Of a DNA stretch of 64,000 nt, positions 1 to 8,996 are shown piece after piece. The notes beneath the pieces were generated by a model, which saw only the letters and a list, made by a program, of their open reading frames with translations, ran no database searches and was not told the DNA's origin. Position 1 is the first letter of the stretch. Each line of letters starts with the position of its first letter. Position numbers and translations under genes: made by a program. Origin of the DNA: Klebsiella aerogenes (lineage in GTDB: Bacteria > Pseudomonadota > Gammaproteobacteria > Enterobacterales > Enterobacteriaceae); assembly GCA_029027985.1 (NCBI GenBank), contig CP119076.1, positions 1,984,001 through 2,048,000 of the forward strand. The letters are read 5' to 3'.

Positions 1-1223
1 CGTTCCGCTACCTGCATACGCTGCACACCATGGGTCCGGCGCCGGAACCGAACCTCACCGTGCTGTGGTCGGAAGCGCTACCGATCGCCTTTAAGAAATA
101 CGCCGCTCAAGTGTCGATCATCACCTCCTCGCTGCAGTATGAAAACGACGACCTGATGCGCGCCGATTTCAATAGTGATGATTACGCTATTGCCTGCTGC
201 GTCAGCCCGATGGTTATCGGCAAGCAGATGCAGTTCTTCGGCGCCCGCGCCAACCTCGCAAAAACGCTGCTGTATGCAATCAATGGCGGGGTGGATGAGA
301 AACTTAAAATCCAGGTTGGGCCGAAAACCGCACCGCTAATGGACGCGGTGTTGGATTACGACAAAGTGATGGCGAGTCTCGATCACTTCATGGACTGGCT
401 GGCGGTGCAATACATCAGTGCGTTGAATATCATTCACTACATGCACGATAAGTACAGCTATGAAGCCTCGCTGATGGCGCTGCACGATCGCGATGTGTAT
501 CGCACGATGGCCTGCGGCATTGCCGGGCTGTCGGTGGCGGCGGATTCTCTGTCGGCCATCAAGCACGCGAAGGTGAAGCCGATTCGCGACGACAGCGGCC
601 TGGCGATCGACTTTGAGATCGACGGCGACTATCCGCAGTATGGTAACAACGACCAGCGCGTTGACAGCATCGCCTGCGACCTGGTTGAACGCTTTATGAA
701 GAAAATTAAGGTGTTGCCGACCTACCGCAACGCAGTGCCGACGCAGTCGATTCTGACTATCACCTCCAACGTGGTGTACGGTCAGAAAACCGGTAACACC
801 CCGGACGGCCGTCGCGCCGGTACGCCGTTTGCGCCGGGAGCGAACCCAATGCACGGTCGCGATCGTAAAGGGGCGGTCGCCTCGCTAACTTCTGTGGCGA
901 AACTGCCGTTCACCTACGCGAAGGACGGGATCTCCTATACCTTCTCGATCGTGCCGGCGGCGTTAGGGAAAGAGGAGGGTGTCCGACAAACCAACCTCGT
1001 CGGTCTGCTCGATGGCTACTTCCATCATGAAGAGCGGATTGAAGGCGGCCAGCATCTCAACGTCAACGTGATGAACCGCGAAATGCTGCTGGATGCTATC
1101 GCCCATCCGGAAAACTATCCGAACCTGACCATCCGCGTTTCGGGTTATGCGGTGCGCTTCAACGCGCTGACCCATGAACAACAGCAGGATGTCATTTCGC
1201 GGACCTTCACTCAGGCGCTGTAA
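1..1223 (+). CDS. tdcE: 2-ketobutyrate/pyruvate formate-lyase TdcE, C-terminal part
   Basis: Glycyl-radical enzyme that cleaves 2-ketobutyrate (or pyruvate) with CoA to propionyl-CoA (or acetyl-CoA) and formate in anaerobic threonine and serine breakdown; cytoplasmic. The frame is open from the window edge (first full codon at base 3), so about the last 406 of roughly 764 residues are present. Visible are the catalytic adjacent cysteines in IACCVSPM and the C-terminal glycyl-radical loop RVSGYAVRF. The enzyme alone would also fit PflB; TdcE is chosen because tdcG follows directly. A strong hairpin terminator separates the two genes, and tdcF, which lies between them in E. coli, is missing. 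The start lies outside the window. Confidence 0.88.
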   Translation, partial: FRYLHTLHTMGPAPEPNLTVLWSEALPIAFKKYAAQVSIITSSLQYENDDLMRADFNSDDYAIACCVSPMVIGKQMQFFGARANLAKTLLYAINGGVDEKLKIQVGPKTAPLMDAVLDYDKVMASLDHFMDWLAVQYISALNIIHYMHDKYSYEASLMALHDRDVYRTMACGIAGLSVAADSLSAIKHAKVKPIRDDSGLAIDFEIDGDYPQYGNNDQRVDSIACDLVERFMKKIKVLPTYRNAVPTQSILTITSNVVYGQKTGNTPDGRRAGTPFAPGANPMHGRDRKGAVASLTSVAKLPFTYAKDGISYTFSIVPAALGKEEGVRQTNLVGLLDGYFHHEERIEGGQHLNVNVMNREMLLDAIAHPENYPNLTIRVSGYAVRFNALTHEQQQDVISRTFTQAL

Positions 1224-1228
1224 CGCAA

Positions 1229-1260
1229 CAGGGCGACGCAAATGGTCGCCCTGCTTTTTA
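1229..1260 (+). terminator. Intrinsic terminator between tdcE and tdcG
   Basis: Perfect 9-bp stem (1229-1237 with 1245-1253), 7-nt loop, then CTTTTTAT. It lies six bases after the tdcE stop and upstream of tdcG, so tdcG expression probably depends on readthrough or on its own promoter in 1261-1305. Confidence 0.8.
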
Positions 1261-1310
1261 TCATCGATGTGACATTTGGTCTTCACTGCACGGTAAACCG
1301 AGGTGTGGAT

Positions 1311-2675
1311 ATGATTAGCGCTTTCGATATTTTCAAAATTGGTATTGGTCCTTCAAGCTCCCATACGGTGGGCCCCATGAATGCGGGGAAATGTTTTATT
1401 GCCGAACTGGTCGCCAGCGGCAACTTACCGCAGACCACGCGTATTGTCGTCGATCTCTATGGCTCGCTGTCGCTGACAGGCAAAGGCCATGCGACCGATG
1501 TCGCTATCATGATGGGATTGGCGGGTAATAGCCCGCAGGATGTTGATATTGACGCTATTCCGGCATTTATTCAGCAGGTGACAGAGTGCGGCCGCCTGCC
1601 GGTGGCGATGGATAGCCAGCGGGTTGATTTCCCGCTGCCGGAGAGCATTATTTTTCACGATAACGCGCTGGCGCGCCATGAGAATGGCATGCGCATCAGT
1701 GCCTGGAATGACCAGCAGCCGCTGTTAAGCAAAACCTATTACTCGATTGGCGGCGGTTTTATCGTTGAGGAAGCGCGCTTTGGCCAGACTCACGATATCG
1801 CGACGCCGGTACCTTTTGATTTCCGCTCCGCCCATGAACTACTCCAGCTGTGCGGGCACCATGGCCTTTCCATTTCCGGCCTGATGATGCAAAACGAGCT
1901 GGCGCTGCGTGATAAAGGGCAAGTCGATGCTGGTTTTGCCGCCATTTATGCGGTGATGCGCAACGGTATTGAACGTGGAATGAACACCGAAGGCGTGTTG
2001 CCAGGCCCGCTTAACGTGCCGCGCCGGGCGGCGGCGCTGCGTCGACAGTTAGTTGCCAGCGACAGCCTTTCCCGTGATCCGATGAACGTGATCGATTGGA
2101 TCAATATGTTCGCGCTGGCGGTGAGCGAAGAGAATGCCGCCGGCGGCAGGGTCGTTACCGCACCGACCAATGGCGCGTGTGGGATTATTCCGGCGGTGCT
2201 GGCCTATTATGATAAGTTTCGCCGCCCGGTGAACGCCAACTCCATTGCCCGCTATTTGTTGGCTGCGGCAGCGATCGGCTCGCTGTACAAGATGAATGCC
2301 TCCATCTCCGGCGCGGAAGTCGGCTGTCAGGGCGAGATTGGCGTGGCCTGCTCGATGGCGGCTGCGGGGCTGGCGGAACTGCTTGGCGGCAGTCCGGCGC
2401 AGGTGTGTAATGCCGCCGAAATCGCCATGGAACATAATCTTGGCCTGACCTGTGACCCTGTCGCCGGACAGGTGCAGATCCCCTGTATTGAGCGCAACGC
2501 CATTAATGCGGTGAAGGCAGTCAACGCCGCGCGGATGGCGCTACGCCGTACCAGCGAGCCGCGGGTGTGCCTCGATAAGGTGATCGAAACTATGTATGAA
2601 ACCGGCAAAGACATGAACGACAAGTACCGCGAGACCTCGCGCGGCGGGCTGGCGATTAAAGTCATTTGCGATTGA
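1311..2675 (+). CDS. tdcG: L-serine dehydratase TdcG
   Basis: Iron-sulfur L-serine ammonia-lyase that converts L-serine to pyruvate and ammonia in the anaerobic tdc pathway; cytoplasmic. The 454-residue product has the N-terminal family motif [13 protein letters not shown] and the C-terminal half with conserved cysteines in [26 protein letters not shown] and [17 protein letters not shown], which are the expected cluster ligands. The start at 1311 begins [11 protein letters not shown] like the E. coli protein and has a GAGGTG ribosome site; an upstream ATG at 1242 would start inside the terminator hairpin. SdaA and SdaB are close paralogues, but the tdcE neighbour favours TdcG. It ends four bases before a convergent pseudouridine synthase gene. 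Confidence 0.92.
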   Translation: MISAFDIFKIGIGPSSSHTVGPMNAGKCFIAELVASGNLPQTTRIVVDLYGSLSLTGKGHATDVAIMMGLAGNSPQDVDIDAIPAFIQQVTECGRLPVAMDSQRVDFPLPESIIFHDNALARHENGMRISAWNDQQPLLSKTYYSIGGGFIVEEARFGQTHDIATPVPFDFRSAHELLQLCGHHGLSISGLMMQNELALRDKGQVDAGFAAIYAVMRNGIERGMNTEGVLPGPLNVPRRAAALRRQLVASDSLSRDPMNVIDWINMFALAVSEENAAGGRVVTAPTNGACGIIPAVLAYYDKFRRPVNANSIARYLLAAAAIGSLYKMNASISGAEVGCQGEIGVACSMAAAGLAELLGGSPAQVCNAAEIAMEHNLGLTCDPVAGQVQIPCIERNAINAVKAVNAARMALRRTSEPRVCLDKVIETMYETGKDMNDKYRETSRGGLAIKVICD

Positions 2676-2679
2676 CCGA

Positions 2680-3366
2680 TCAGAAGGGGCTGGGCTGGCG
2701 TGCAGCTATCGCTTCACCACTCATCGGATGGTGAAAATGTAGTTCGCTGGCGTGGAGCATCAGACGCGGGGCGTGGTGCGCCGCCAGCCCTCCGTAGAGA
2801 TCGCAGCCGAGAATGGGGTACCCCAGATACTGGCAGTGGATACGTAACTGGTGGGTGCGCCCGGTCTCCGGCAACAAACGTACGCGGGTTAACGCCTGTG
2901 AACCGTCTGTGACCTGCCGCCATTCCCGTGAGAGCACCTGATAGCGCGAGCGCGCCGGTTTGCCGTTCTGCGCGCAAATCGTCATGCGGGGAAATAGCGC
3001 CGGATCTTTGGCAATCGGCGCATCTATTACCCCTTCATCTTCCGCCAGATGCCCGCATAATAGCGCGTTATAGACCTTACTGACCGCGCGCTGGCTGAAC
3101 TGCTGGCACAGCGCGGCGTTGATCGCTTTGTTGCGCGCCACCACCATCAACCCGGAAGTACCAAAATCGAGCCGATGCACCAGCGTGCAGCCCGGGTAGT
3201 CCTGCACTAAACGGTAATGGACCGAATCCAGATTCTGCGGATTCTTACCCGACAGGCTGAGCAAGCCGCTGGGCTTGTTAATCAGCAACAGATGTTTGTC
3301 CTCGTAGAGGATTTCAATTTGCGCGGAGCAGGACGGGGCAACAAAGGTATCGACGATGGTAGACAT
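2680..3366 (-). CDS. RluA-family RNA pseudouridine synthase
   Basis: Predicted to isomerise uridine to pseudouridine in rRNA or tRNA. The 228-residue protein has the family core HRLDFGTSG with its catalytic Asp (about residue 67), the N-terminal NKPSGLLS strand and [20 protein letters not shown]-like C-terminal motifs (here ending GCD). There is no S4 domain. Length resembles E. coli RluA (219 aa), but the sequence differs enough that I read it as a paralogue rather than RluA itself; the target site cannot be told from sequence. It is convergent with tdcG and stands alone. Confidence 0.8.
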   Translation of the reverse strand: [228 protein letters not shown]

Positions 3367-3487
3367 GGAGCACGCTTTAAAGGGGTGAGGGCGGATGATA
3401 ACGAATCCGGAGGCCGCTGGCGAATGCTAAGATGGGCTGAGGGGAGCCAGGAGGGGACGTTGGCTACTCTGTTCAACGTCCCCAAAT

Positions 3488-4237
3488 TCAGCCGTTATCC
3501 CTCAGTTTTTCGCGTGTAGGACCGTCAAAATAGATGCTACTAATGTGGCAACTACGCGGTTGAGACAACACAAAGCGAATTGTTTCCCAGATCGAGCGCC
3601 CATTCATTAAACGCTCCCCCATTTTGGATTGGCTATCTATAAACGTATCTAGCCCTGTCAGTTCGAAATCCGGGGGGTACAACCCGGTCACACGTATATT
3701 CTCTTCGGACAACTGGTGTGAGAGTTTAGTTGTAAACCCGCTAAGGCCGTGTTTACTGGCAAAAAAAGCGGGATGCGCAATTGAATCTGTAAAATTCGGA
3801 ATCCCACATGAAGATATAATTGAGACTATATCCGCACTTTCTGAACGTCTTAAGCTGGGCAGCACCGCCTGAGTCAGTAGAATCGAACCTGTTAGTCCTG
3901 AGCTGACAGTATTGATAATTTCTGTGTCTGGTTGATCGTCTAACGTTCCGGATAACCACTGAGCAGCATTGAGGATTAAAATATCTATGGGCTTGTCTGA
4001 AGTTAATAACTGTGAAGAAAACTGAGCAATGGCATCAGGCTGGGTTAAATCACAGACATACCCTTTTGCAATCCCGCCTTCAGCCGTGATGGTGTTACAG
4101 GTTTTTTGAATATCATCAGCACGCCTCGCGCAAAAATCCACCTCTACGCCTTCTCGCGCCAACCACACGCACAGCGCCTGACCAAATCCACCTCCGCCAC
4201 CGGTAATCACAGCTCTTTTACCTCTCAGCATCTTCAT
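3488..4237 (-). CDS. SDR-family protein with Phe replacing the catalytic Tyr
   Basis: Short-chain dehydrogenase/reductase of 249 aa. The Rossmann motif TGGGGGFG (residues 12-19) and ILNAA (about 88-92) are intact, so NAD(P) binding is likely. The active-site Ser is plausible in SIISSCG (about 139-145), and Lys162 is present, but the Tyr of the YxxxK motif is Phe158 (HPAFFASKHG; both Phe codons are TTT). Classical SDR enzymes use this Tyr as the acid/base, so ordinary catalysis may be lost or altered. The gene is AT-richer than its surroundings and sits beside a kinase gene on the same strand, suggesting acquired DNA. Substrate unknown; the start has no close alternative. Confidence 0.78.
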   Translation of the reverse strand: MKMLRGKRAVITGGGGGFGQALCVWLAREGVEVDFCARRADDIQKTCNTITAEGGIAKGYVCDLTQPDAIAQFSSQLLTSDKPIDILILNAAQWLSGTLDDQPDTEIINTVSSGLTGSILLTQAVLPSLRRSESADIVSIISSCGIPNFTDSIAHPAFFASKHGLSGFTTKLSHQLSEENIRVTGLYPPDFELTGLDTFIDSQSKMGERLMNGRSIWETIRFVLSQPRSCHISSIYFDGPTREKLRDNG

Positions 4238-4380
4238 CCATCCTTTACTAATGACTATGTGTGGAGATAGATATACATGAGGAGTTGGATTAGCATCTTT
4301 CAGTTAGTGCCATTTTTAGACGACGGGTTGGATAAGCTGTACTGCAATCTTTTTAATAGCGTGCCAATCCGTCCGCTTCT

Positions 4381-4418
4381 GGCTGTGAGTTCAACGGGTC
4401 AGTATCCCACTCACAGCC
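4381..4418 (-). other. Hairpin at the end of the kinase gene
   Basis: A perfect 9-bp inverted repeat (4381-4389 with 4410-4418) encloses an inner GGG/CCC pair. Read on the minus strand it begins in the last codon of the kinase gene and includes its stop. No T run follows, so a terminator role is only possible. Confidence 0.45.
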
Positions 4419-5238
4419 CCAATTCAATCATCGCCAACTCGGCAACTTTTATTGTTGCTGAAATAGTTTCGTTACTTGAGAGGGACCAGGCGGTTGAAAG
4501 GCCACACCATGCAATTATCCATTTGAGCAGGCGTTCTCTGTCCAGGTCAGCCATTTTGGTGACGATACTTAGACGTCGTTTAAATGTCTCCGGTACAGTC
4601 GCGACAGGAGGCACTGGATTACCAAGATCCGGATTAGTAAAAATATTAGCAAAGTCGAATCCCCGTTCACCTATTAGCCCTTTGGGGTCAATGGCCAACC
4701 AACCAGACGCTTCAAAATCAAGCACATTACCGTGATGTAAGTCACCATGTAATGCAACCACATCTTGCGGAGAAGAAAGTAATTCTTCTGAAATTTCTGC
4801 GCAACGTGTCAGCATACCGCCATACTTCAAGGCTGCTGGTTTTAAAGGATTAAACCATTCATGTAAAGGTGTAAGCTGGGGTAACGGTCTTTTTGTGAAT
4901 GAATGAAGTCGGTTCGCAGTAATACACAAAATACGACAAGCTACGTCATCCTTATCTCCACGGGACATTGCTGATAAAGACGCGGAACCTGTGGCTCTTG
5001 AGAGAAGTATTGCTTCATTTTCATGTGCAATCACCTGTGCTGCGCCATTCCCTTCCCACCATGCCATTAGTGCATTACCGGCTTGTTCATCAGTATCATC
5101 CGTAACTTTTAACATGGCTTTAATACCGTGTGCTGCTGTTTTGACCGGATATAACTGTGATGTATGAGTTATAAATGGAGTGCCATCAGGAATGAGGTTC
5201 CAGCGATTTAGCCAAGGTTTTAACTTGAACGTATCCAT
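4411..5238 (-). CDS. Aminoglycoside/hydroxyurea-type O-phosphotransferase (APH(6)/StrB-like)
   Basis: Predicted ATP-dependent small-molecule kinase related to streptomycin 6-kinases. With the start at 5238 the protein has 275 residues; the upstream in-frame ATG at 5361 adds 41 residues without family resemblance. Kinase features are the catalytic loop HGDLHHGNVLD (Asp166, Asn171), the metal-binding Asp in AIDPKGLIGE (Asp184), and the C-terminal GLSTAW motif shared with StrB. A candidate nucleotide-binding Lys is near residue 44. The natural substrate may be streptomycin, hydroxyurea or neither; resistance is not proven. It lies in an AT-richer segment beside the SDR gene, and the two could be co-transcribed across 173 bp. 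Confidence 0.75.
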   Translation of the reverse strand: MDTFKLKPWLNRWNLIPDGTPFITHTSQLYPVKTAAHGIKAMLKVTDDTDEQAGNALMAWWEGNGAAQVIAHENEAILLSRATGSASLSAMSRGDKDDVACRILCITANRLHSFTKRPLPQLTPLHEWFNPLKPAALKYGGMLTRCAEISEELLSSPQDVVALHGDLHHGNVLDFEASGWLAIDPKGLIGERGFDFANIFTNPDLGNPVPPVATVPETFKRRLSIVTKMADLDRERLLKWIIAWCGLSTAWSLSSNETISATIKVAELAMIELGL

Positions 5239-5557
5239 AAAACTTTCTTTAACATCCTTACCATCAGAGCGAGAAACAGACATGCATTCAGGCATTTTAA
5301 CCCATAGGTGAAGTGCTTTCCTGCATGCTGTTTTTAGTAAGGCAACTTCCGCTTCTGGCACGGAGTGGACATTTCAGCTTTGCCTCAGCCCGGAGGGCTG
5401 AACTTGGCTTTGATATACAGTGTAACTGCGGTGATGATAATGGGTATTGTGGCTTCGCTTGTTTAATATTCTCAAGGACGTTTCCGGATGAGAACAGGCT
5501 GTCATGAAGAGACCATTCTCTGGTGTTGTCCTTCTAATAATAATTAAGGAAGATGAA
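5239..5557. other. 319-bp non-coding gap
   Basis: Divergent intergenic region between the kinase gene and the unknown membrane protein gene. It contains a small hairpin near 5380-5400 (TCAGCCC/GGGCTGA). No convincing gene or standard promoter could be assigned. Confidence 0.4.
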
Positions 5558-6361
5558 ATGGATATCGCTCTTTTTCCCGGTCAGAGTCGGCGTCAGTGGG
5601 TTGATACAATGATCAATCTTGAGGCCAGGAAACTTGTGAATACCGCAAATACGGTTGCGGCCATGCACCTCAGTGATTCATTGACCCGTCTGAAATTCGT
5701 AGATGAAATAAGACAGGTTGTCATGCAGCAGTTTGATGCAGCAAGGCGAGCCAGGAACGATGACGACAGCATTACCTGCCTGAAAAAACTCAGGGCTGAG
5801 AATGAGAGCCTGCTTGAACAGTCACGCATGCTGAAAACCGGTTATGCCCGGCTCTACGCTGAAGTTCAATATGTAACTGAACAGAATAAAGTTGTTGGAT
5901 ACTTCATTTCCGGGATAAAAGTCGTTCTTGCAGGCGTTCAGGCGGTGTTTGGCGGAGTGATGATAGCCACCATGACACCTGTAGGGATGCTTGCCGGTGC
6001 AGTGCTGGTCGGTGATGCTCTAAATACGGTATCAAGAGAAGTGGCCCGCCAGTTTCTGCATGAACCGACCTCTGAGGGGATTCTTGCAGACGGCGCTATG
6101 TCCGTGGCGGAGTTTATGGGGTTCAGTCGCGATGTCGGCCTGGGGGTCTTTAATGCAACCACCCTTGCCGCCAGCGTGTATGGTGTGTTCGGGTTGACTG
6201 GTAGAGCGGAGGCCTGGCGGCTTTTTCGTTACCTCCCAGGTGATTATTTCCGCAAAGTAGAAACAATGTCTGCGGGTAAACTGAGTATGAAAGTTCTGGG
6301 ATGGGGCGTCAGTGCGAAGGTGGTACTGGAACGACTTACCTCTGATGACCGGAATCGCTGA
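5558..6361 (+). CDS. Unknown membrane-associated protein, possible DUF4225 family
   Basis: I cannot assign a function. The 267-residue protein has a charged, helix-rich N-terminal half (about residues 1-110, likely coiled coil around 60-105), then two hydrophobic Gly/Ala-rich segments at about 112-134 and 137-154, and a soluble C-terminal part ending in a further hydrophobic stretch. This layout recalls DUF4225 proteins, but that is from memory of the family. The start at 5558 is chosen over 5504 because AAGGAAGA lies just upstream. Its 3' end overlaps by 26 bp the convergent gene for a small two-helix membrane protein; a toxin/immunity pair is possible but speculative. Confidence 0.6.
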   Translation: MDIALFPGQSRRQWVDTMINLEARKLVNTANTVAAMHLSDSLTRLKFVDEIRQVVMQQFDAARRARNDDDSITCLKKLRAENESLLEQSRMLKTGYARLYAEVQYVTEQNKVVGYFISGIKVVLAGVQAVFGGVMIATMTPVGMLAGAVLVGDALNTVSREVARQFLHEPTSEGILADGAMSVAEFMGFSRDVGLGVFNATTLAASVYGVFGLTGRAEAWRLFRYLPGDYFRKVETMSAGKLSMKVLGWGVSAKVVLERLTSDDRNR

Positions 6362-6665
6362 TATGCGACCTCATCAACTTCCATGATTTGTATCCGAGTT
6401 TGACTGGCATCACCAGAAGCAGCACAACTAATAGGAATATGACGGCAACTGCACAGGAGATAATGTGGGTAGGACTACCAAAAATCGCTGTAAGCAGGGT
6501 AATGATCGCCATTCCGCCGGCGATCCAGGTTACCGACAGGAAATGACCGGATAGATCCTTCAGAATCTTGTCCAGGGAGTCCCCGGTTGCCTGGTGGCGT
6601 TTAATCTTTTCAATATCCTTACTTGTGAAACCTGCCGCGATAAGTTCCTGGTTCTCCACCGTCAT
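6336..6665 (-). CDS. Small two-helix membrane protein of unknown function
   Basis: Product of 109 residues. A soluble N-terminal part of about 40 residues (with the Lys-rich stretch KDIEKIKRHQATGD) is followed by two clear transmembrane segments, about 42-63 and 67-88, and a short basic tail. The minus-strand start at 6665 is preceded by an AGGAGAG ribosome site. It is convergent with, and overlaps the end of, the membrane protein gene at 5558-6361. Size and topology would suit an immunity or accessory protein for that neighbour, but no homology supports this. Confidence 0.62.
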   Translation of the reverse strand: MTVENQELIAAGFTSKDIEKIKRHQATGDSLDKILKDLSGHFLSVTWIAGGMAIITLLTAIFGSPTHIISCAVAVIFLLVVLLLVMPVKLGYKSWKLMRSHISDSGHQR

Positions 6666-6985
6666 TCTCTCCTTCTGAACTGATTAAAAAAGCATACACT
6701 ATTTATTAGTACCTTTTCTTCCGTCTTTTACGTTCACTATCCGAAATGTGTCGATATTGCCCTATGTTTAGGTATCCAACGGATCCTAAATCTCTCTGAT
6801 TTGCCGCGATTGAGTAAAACAAGCCATTTTCTTAACGTCCGCTCCTGGCGCAACGAGGACCATCTGAAATGGTTAAGTTTGATACCGGGGTGGAGACGAA
6901 AAAAATCCACGCAATTGCGTGGATTTTATAGTTTTTTACTATGCTCATGAGGTTCAATGAAACCTCACGAGACAACAAATTTAAT
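6666..6985. other. Gap upstream of a small membrane gene, holding the ychF terminator
   Basis: About 230 bp of AT-rich DNA plus the ychF terminator at 6899-6925. A frame open for about 80 codons crosses it on the plus strand, but it has no ATG and runs into the terminator. No gene is called. Confidence 0.45.
6899..6925 (-). terminator. Terminator of the pth-ychF operon
   Basis: 9-bp stem (6904-6912 with 6917-6925) and AATT loop. On the minus strand it is followed by seven T residues (6899-6905 read as A on the plus strand). Confidence 0.88.
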
Positions 6986-8077
6986 TTAGACGTTGAACAG
7001 GAAGTTCATTACATCGCCATCTTTGACGATATAGTCTTTACCTTCCGCACGCATCTTACCGGCTTCTTTCGCCCCTTGTTCGCCTTTGAAAGCGATGAAA
7101 TCTTCATAGGCGATGGTCTGGGCGCGGATAAAGCCTTTTTCGAAGTCGGTATGGATTTTACCGGCAGCCTGCGGCGCGGTCGCGCCAACCGGGATGGTCC
7201 ATGCGCGAACTTCTTTCACGCCAGCGGTGAAGTAGGTCTGCAGGTTCAGCAGGGCGTAACCGGCGCGGATCACGCGGTTCAGGCCCGGCTCTTCGAGGCC
7301 CAGTTCAGCCATGAACTCGTCACGCTCTTCGTCATCCAGCTCGGCGATATCGGCTTCAACGGCGGCGCAAACGGGAACCACGACGGAACCTTCTTGCTCA
7401 GCGATAGCGCGAACCTGGTCGAGGTACGGGTTGTTCTCGAAGCCGTCTTCGTTGACGTTCGCGATGTACATGGTCGGTTTCAGGGTCAGGAAGCTCAGGT
7501 AGCGGATCGCTTCTTTCTCTTCTTTGCTCAGATCCAGCGCGCGGAGCATACCGGCGTTTTCCAGCTGCGGCAGGCATTTTTCCAACGCGGCCAGCTCCAC
7601 TTTCGCGTCTTTATCGCCGCCTTTCGCTTTCTTGGAAACGCGATGGATAGCGCGCTCGCAGGTATCAAGGTCGGACAGCGCCAGCTCGGTGTTGATAACA
7701 TCGATATCTTCCGCCGGATCGACTTTACCCGCGACGTGGATGATATTGTCGTTTTCGAAGCAGCGGACCACGTGGCCGATCGCTTCGGTTTCACGAATGT
7801 TGGTCAGGAACTGGTTACCCAGACCTTCGCCTTTGGACGCGCCTTTTACCAGACCGGCGATATCAACGAATTCCATGGTCGTCGGCAGGATGCGCTGCGG
7901 CTTGACGATCTCAGCCAGTTTGTCCAGACGCGGATCGGGCATCGGTACGACACCGGTGTTCGGCTCGATGGTACAGAACGGGAAGTTGGCCGCTTCAATA
8001 CCTGCTTTAGTGAGCGCATTGAACAGGGTGGATTTGCCGACGTTGGGCAAACCGACGATACCGCATTTGAATCCCAT
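6986..8077 (-). CDS. ychF: Ribosome-associated ATPase YchF (Obg family)
   Basis: Universally conserved P-loop ATPase of 363 aa that binds ribosomes and modulates stress responses; unlike other Obg proteins it prefers ATP. Visible motifs are G1 [11 protein letters not shown] (about residues 9-19), G3 [10 protein letters not shown] and the altered G4 ANVNE in place of NKxD, which explains the ATP preference. The C-terminal TGS-type domain ([31 protein letters not shown]) is complete. It follows pth on the same strand, as in E. coli, with a 117-bp gap containing a palindrome, and ends in a strong terminator. Confidence 0.98.
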   Translation of the reverse strand: MGFKCGIVGLPNVGKSTLFNALTKAGIEAANFPFCTIEPNTGVVPMPDPRLDKLAEIVKPQRILPTTMEFVDIAGLVKGASKGEGLGNQFLTNIRETEAIGHVVRCFENDNIIHVAGKVDPAEDIDVINTELALSDLDTCERAIHRVSKKAKGGDKDAKVELAALEKCLPQLENAGMLRALDLSKEEKEAIRYLSFLTLKPTMYIANVNEDGFENNPYLDQVRAIAEQEGSVVVPVCAAVEADIAELDDEERDEFMAELGLEEPGLNRVIRAGYALLNLQTYFTAGVKEVRAWTIPVGATAPQAAGKIHTDFEKGFIRAQTIAYEDFIAFKGEQGAKEAGKMRAEGKDYIVKDGDVMNFLFNV

Positions 8078-8106
8078 GATTTAAATCACCTTAATCTTTG
8101 GATAAT

Positions 8107-8130
8107 CAGTCTGTTATGAATAACAGACTG
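8107..8130. repeat. Perfect 24-base palindromic hairpin between pth and ychF
   Basis: Ten-bp perfect arms (8107-8116 with 8121-8130) around TGAA. There is no adjoining T run, so it is more likely an mRNA-stability hairpin or protein-binding palindrome than a terminator. Confidence 0.6.
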
Positions 8131-8194
8131 TAGAAAAGTAAATAGCTTCGCCTATTATACACGGTGCGCGGCAAAAATTCCGCACGTCGACCGC

Positions 8195-8779
8195 TTATTG
8201 CGCTTTAAAGGCATGCAAACGGTTGGTTGCTTTGGTCAATCCGTCTTTCAGCCAGACCTCGGTGCAGCGCGCCGCTTCGTCAACCGCTTCGTCAATCAGC
8301 TTCTGTTCGCTGGCCGGTGGTTTACCCAGCACGAAGCCGACAACTTTATTTTTGTCGCCCGGATGGCCTATTCCGACGCGTAAGCGGTGAAAGTTCGGGT
8401 TATTGCCGAGTTTACTGATGATGTCCTTCAGGCCGTTGTGGCCGCCGTGTCCGCCGCCGAGTTTAAATTTGGCGACGCCGGGCGGTAAATCTAGCTCGTC
8501 GTGGGCGACCAGAATTTCATCCGGATTAATACGGTAGAAGGTGGCCATGGCCGCCACGGCCTTGCCGCTAAGGTTCATAAAGGTGGTCGGCACCAGCAGA
8601 CGCACGTCTTCCCCGGCAAAGTTGATGCGCGAGGTATAGCCGAAGAATTTGCTCTCTTCACGCAGCGGCGCGCGGTGACGCTCCGCCAGTAAATCTACGT
8701 ACCAGGCGCCGGCGTTGTGCCGCGTCGCTGCGTATTCCGCACCGGGATTGGCCAGGCCGACAATCAGTTTTATCGTCAC
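8195..8779 (-). CDS. pth: Peptidyl-tRNA hydrolase
   Basis: Essential cytoplasmic esterase that releases peptides from prematurely dissociated peptidyl-tRNA. The 194-residue length matches the family. Visible are the N-terminal strand [19 protein letters not shown] with the catalytic His (about residue 20), FMNLSGKAV, the conserved Asp in HDELDLPPG (about 93) and [11 protein letters not shown]. It is the first gene of the pth-ychF transcript; the divergent ychH gene starts 271 bp away. Confidence 0.98.
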   Translation of the reverse strand: MTIKLIVGLANPGAEYAATRHNAGAWYVDLLAERHRAPLREESKFFGYTSRINFAGEDVRLLVPTTFMNLSGKAVAAMATFYRINPDEILVAHDELDLPPGVAKFKLGGGHGGHNGLKDIISKLGNNPNFHRLRVGIGHPGDKNKVVGFVLGKPPASEQKLIDEAVDEAARCTEVWLKDGLTKATNRLHAFKAQ

Positions 8780-8953
8780 TTTTTATTCCTGCATGGGTCG
8801 TTCTTTGGCGCGTAGTGTACTGTCTGCGGCGGCGCTTGACAAAATTCTACCGACGAAACGGTGTCGCCATTGATAATTTCCGTGTTGAACCATTAGAATT
8901 TGATGTTGTTCAGTAGCTTATTTGTAAACTTTTGTTGACCAGATGTTCCCGAA

Positions 8954-8996
8954 TGTGATCACCAACGCAATCACTCTTATCCCCATTGTCTATACT
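8954..8996 (+). promoter_or_regulatory. Predicted class II CRP-dependent promoter of ychH
   Basis: TGTGA-N6-ACGCA (8954-8969) has a perfect left CRP half-site and a 3-of-5 right half. A TATACT -10 box lies at 8991-8996. A start near 9003 would put the CRP site centre at -41.5, the class II position. CRP control of ychH is known in E. coli; the site assignment here is mine. Confidence 0.6.

Noticed and set aside
5313-5507. 64-codon plus-strand frame before the membrane-protein gene
   Set aside because: No ribosome site; overlaps the kinase upstream region and the hairpin near 5390.
6684-6930. About 80-codon open frame on the plus strand upstream of the ychF terminator
   Set aside because: No ATG or good ribosome site, no recognisable motif, and the frame runs through the terminator hairpin; likely chance.
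6941-8119. 392-codon plus-strand frame antisense to ychF
   Set aside because: Shadow of a highly biased conserved gene; composition is that of an antisense translation.
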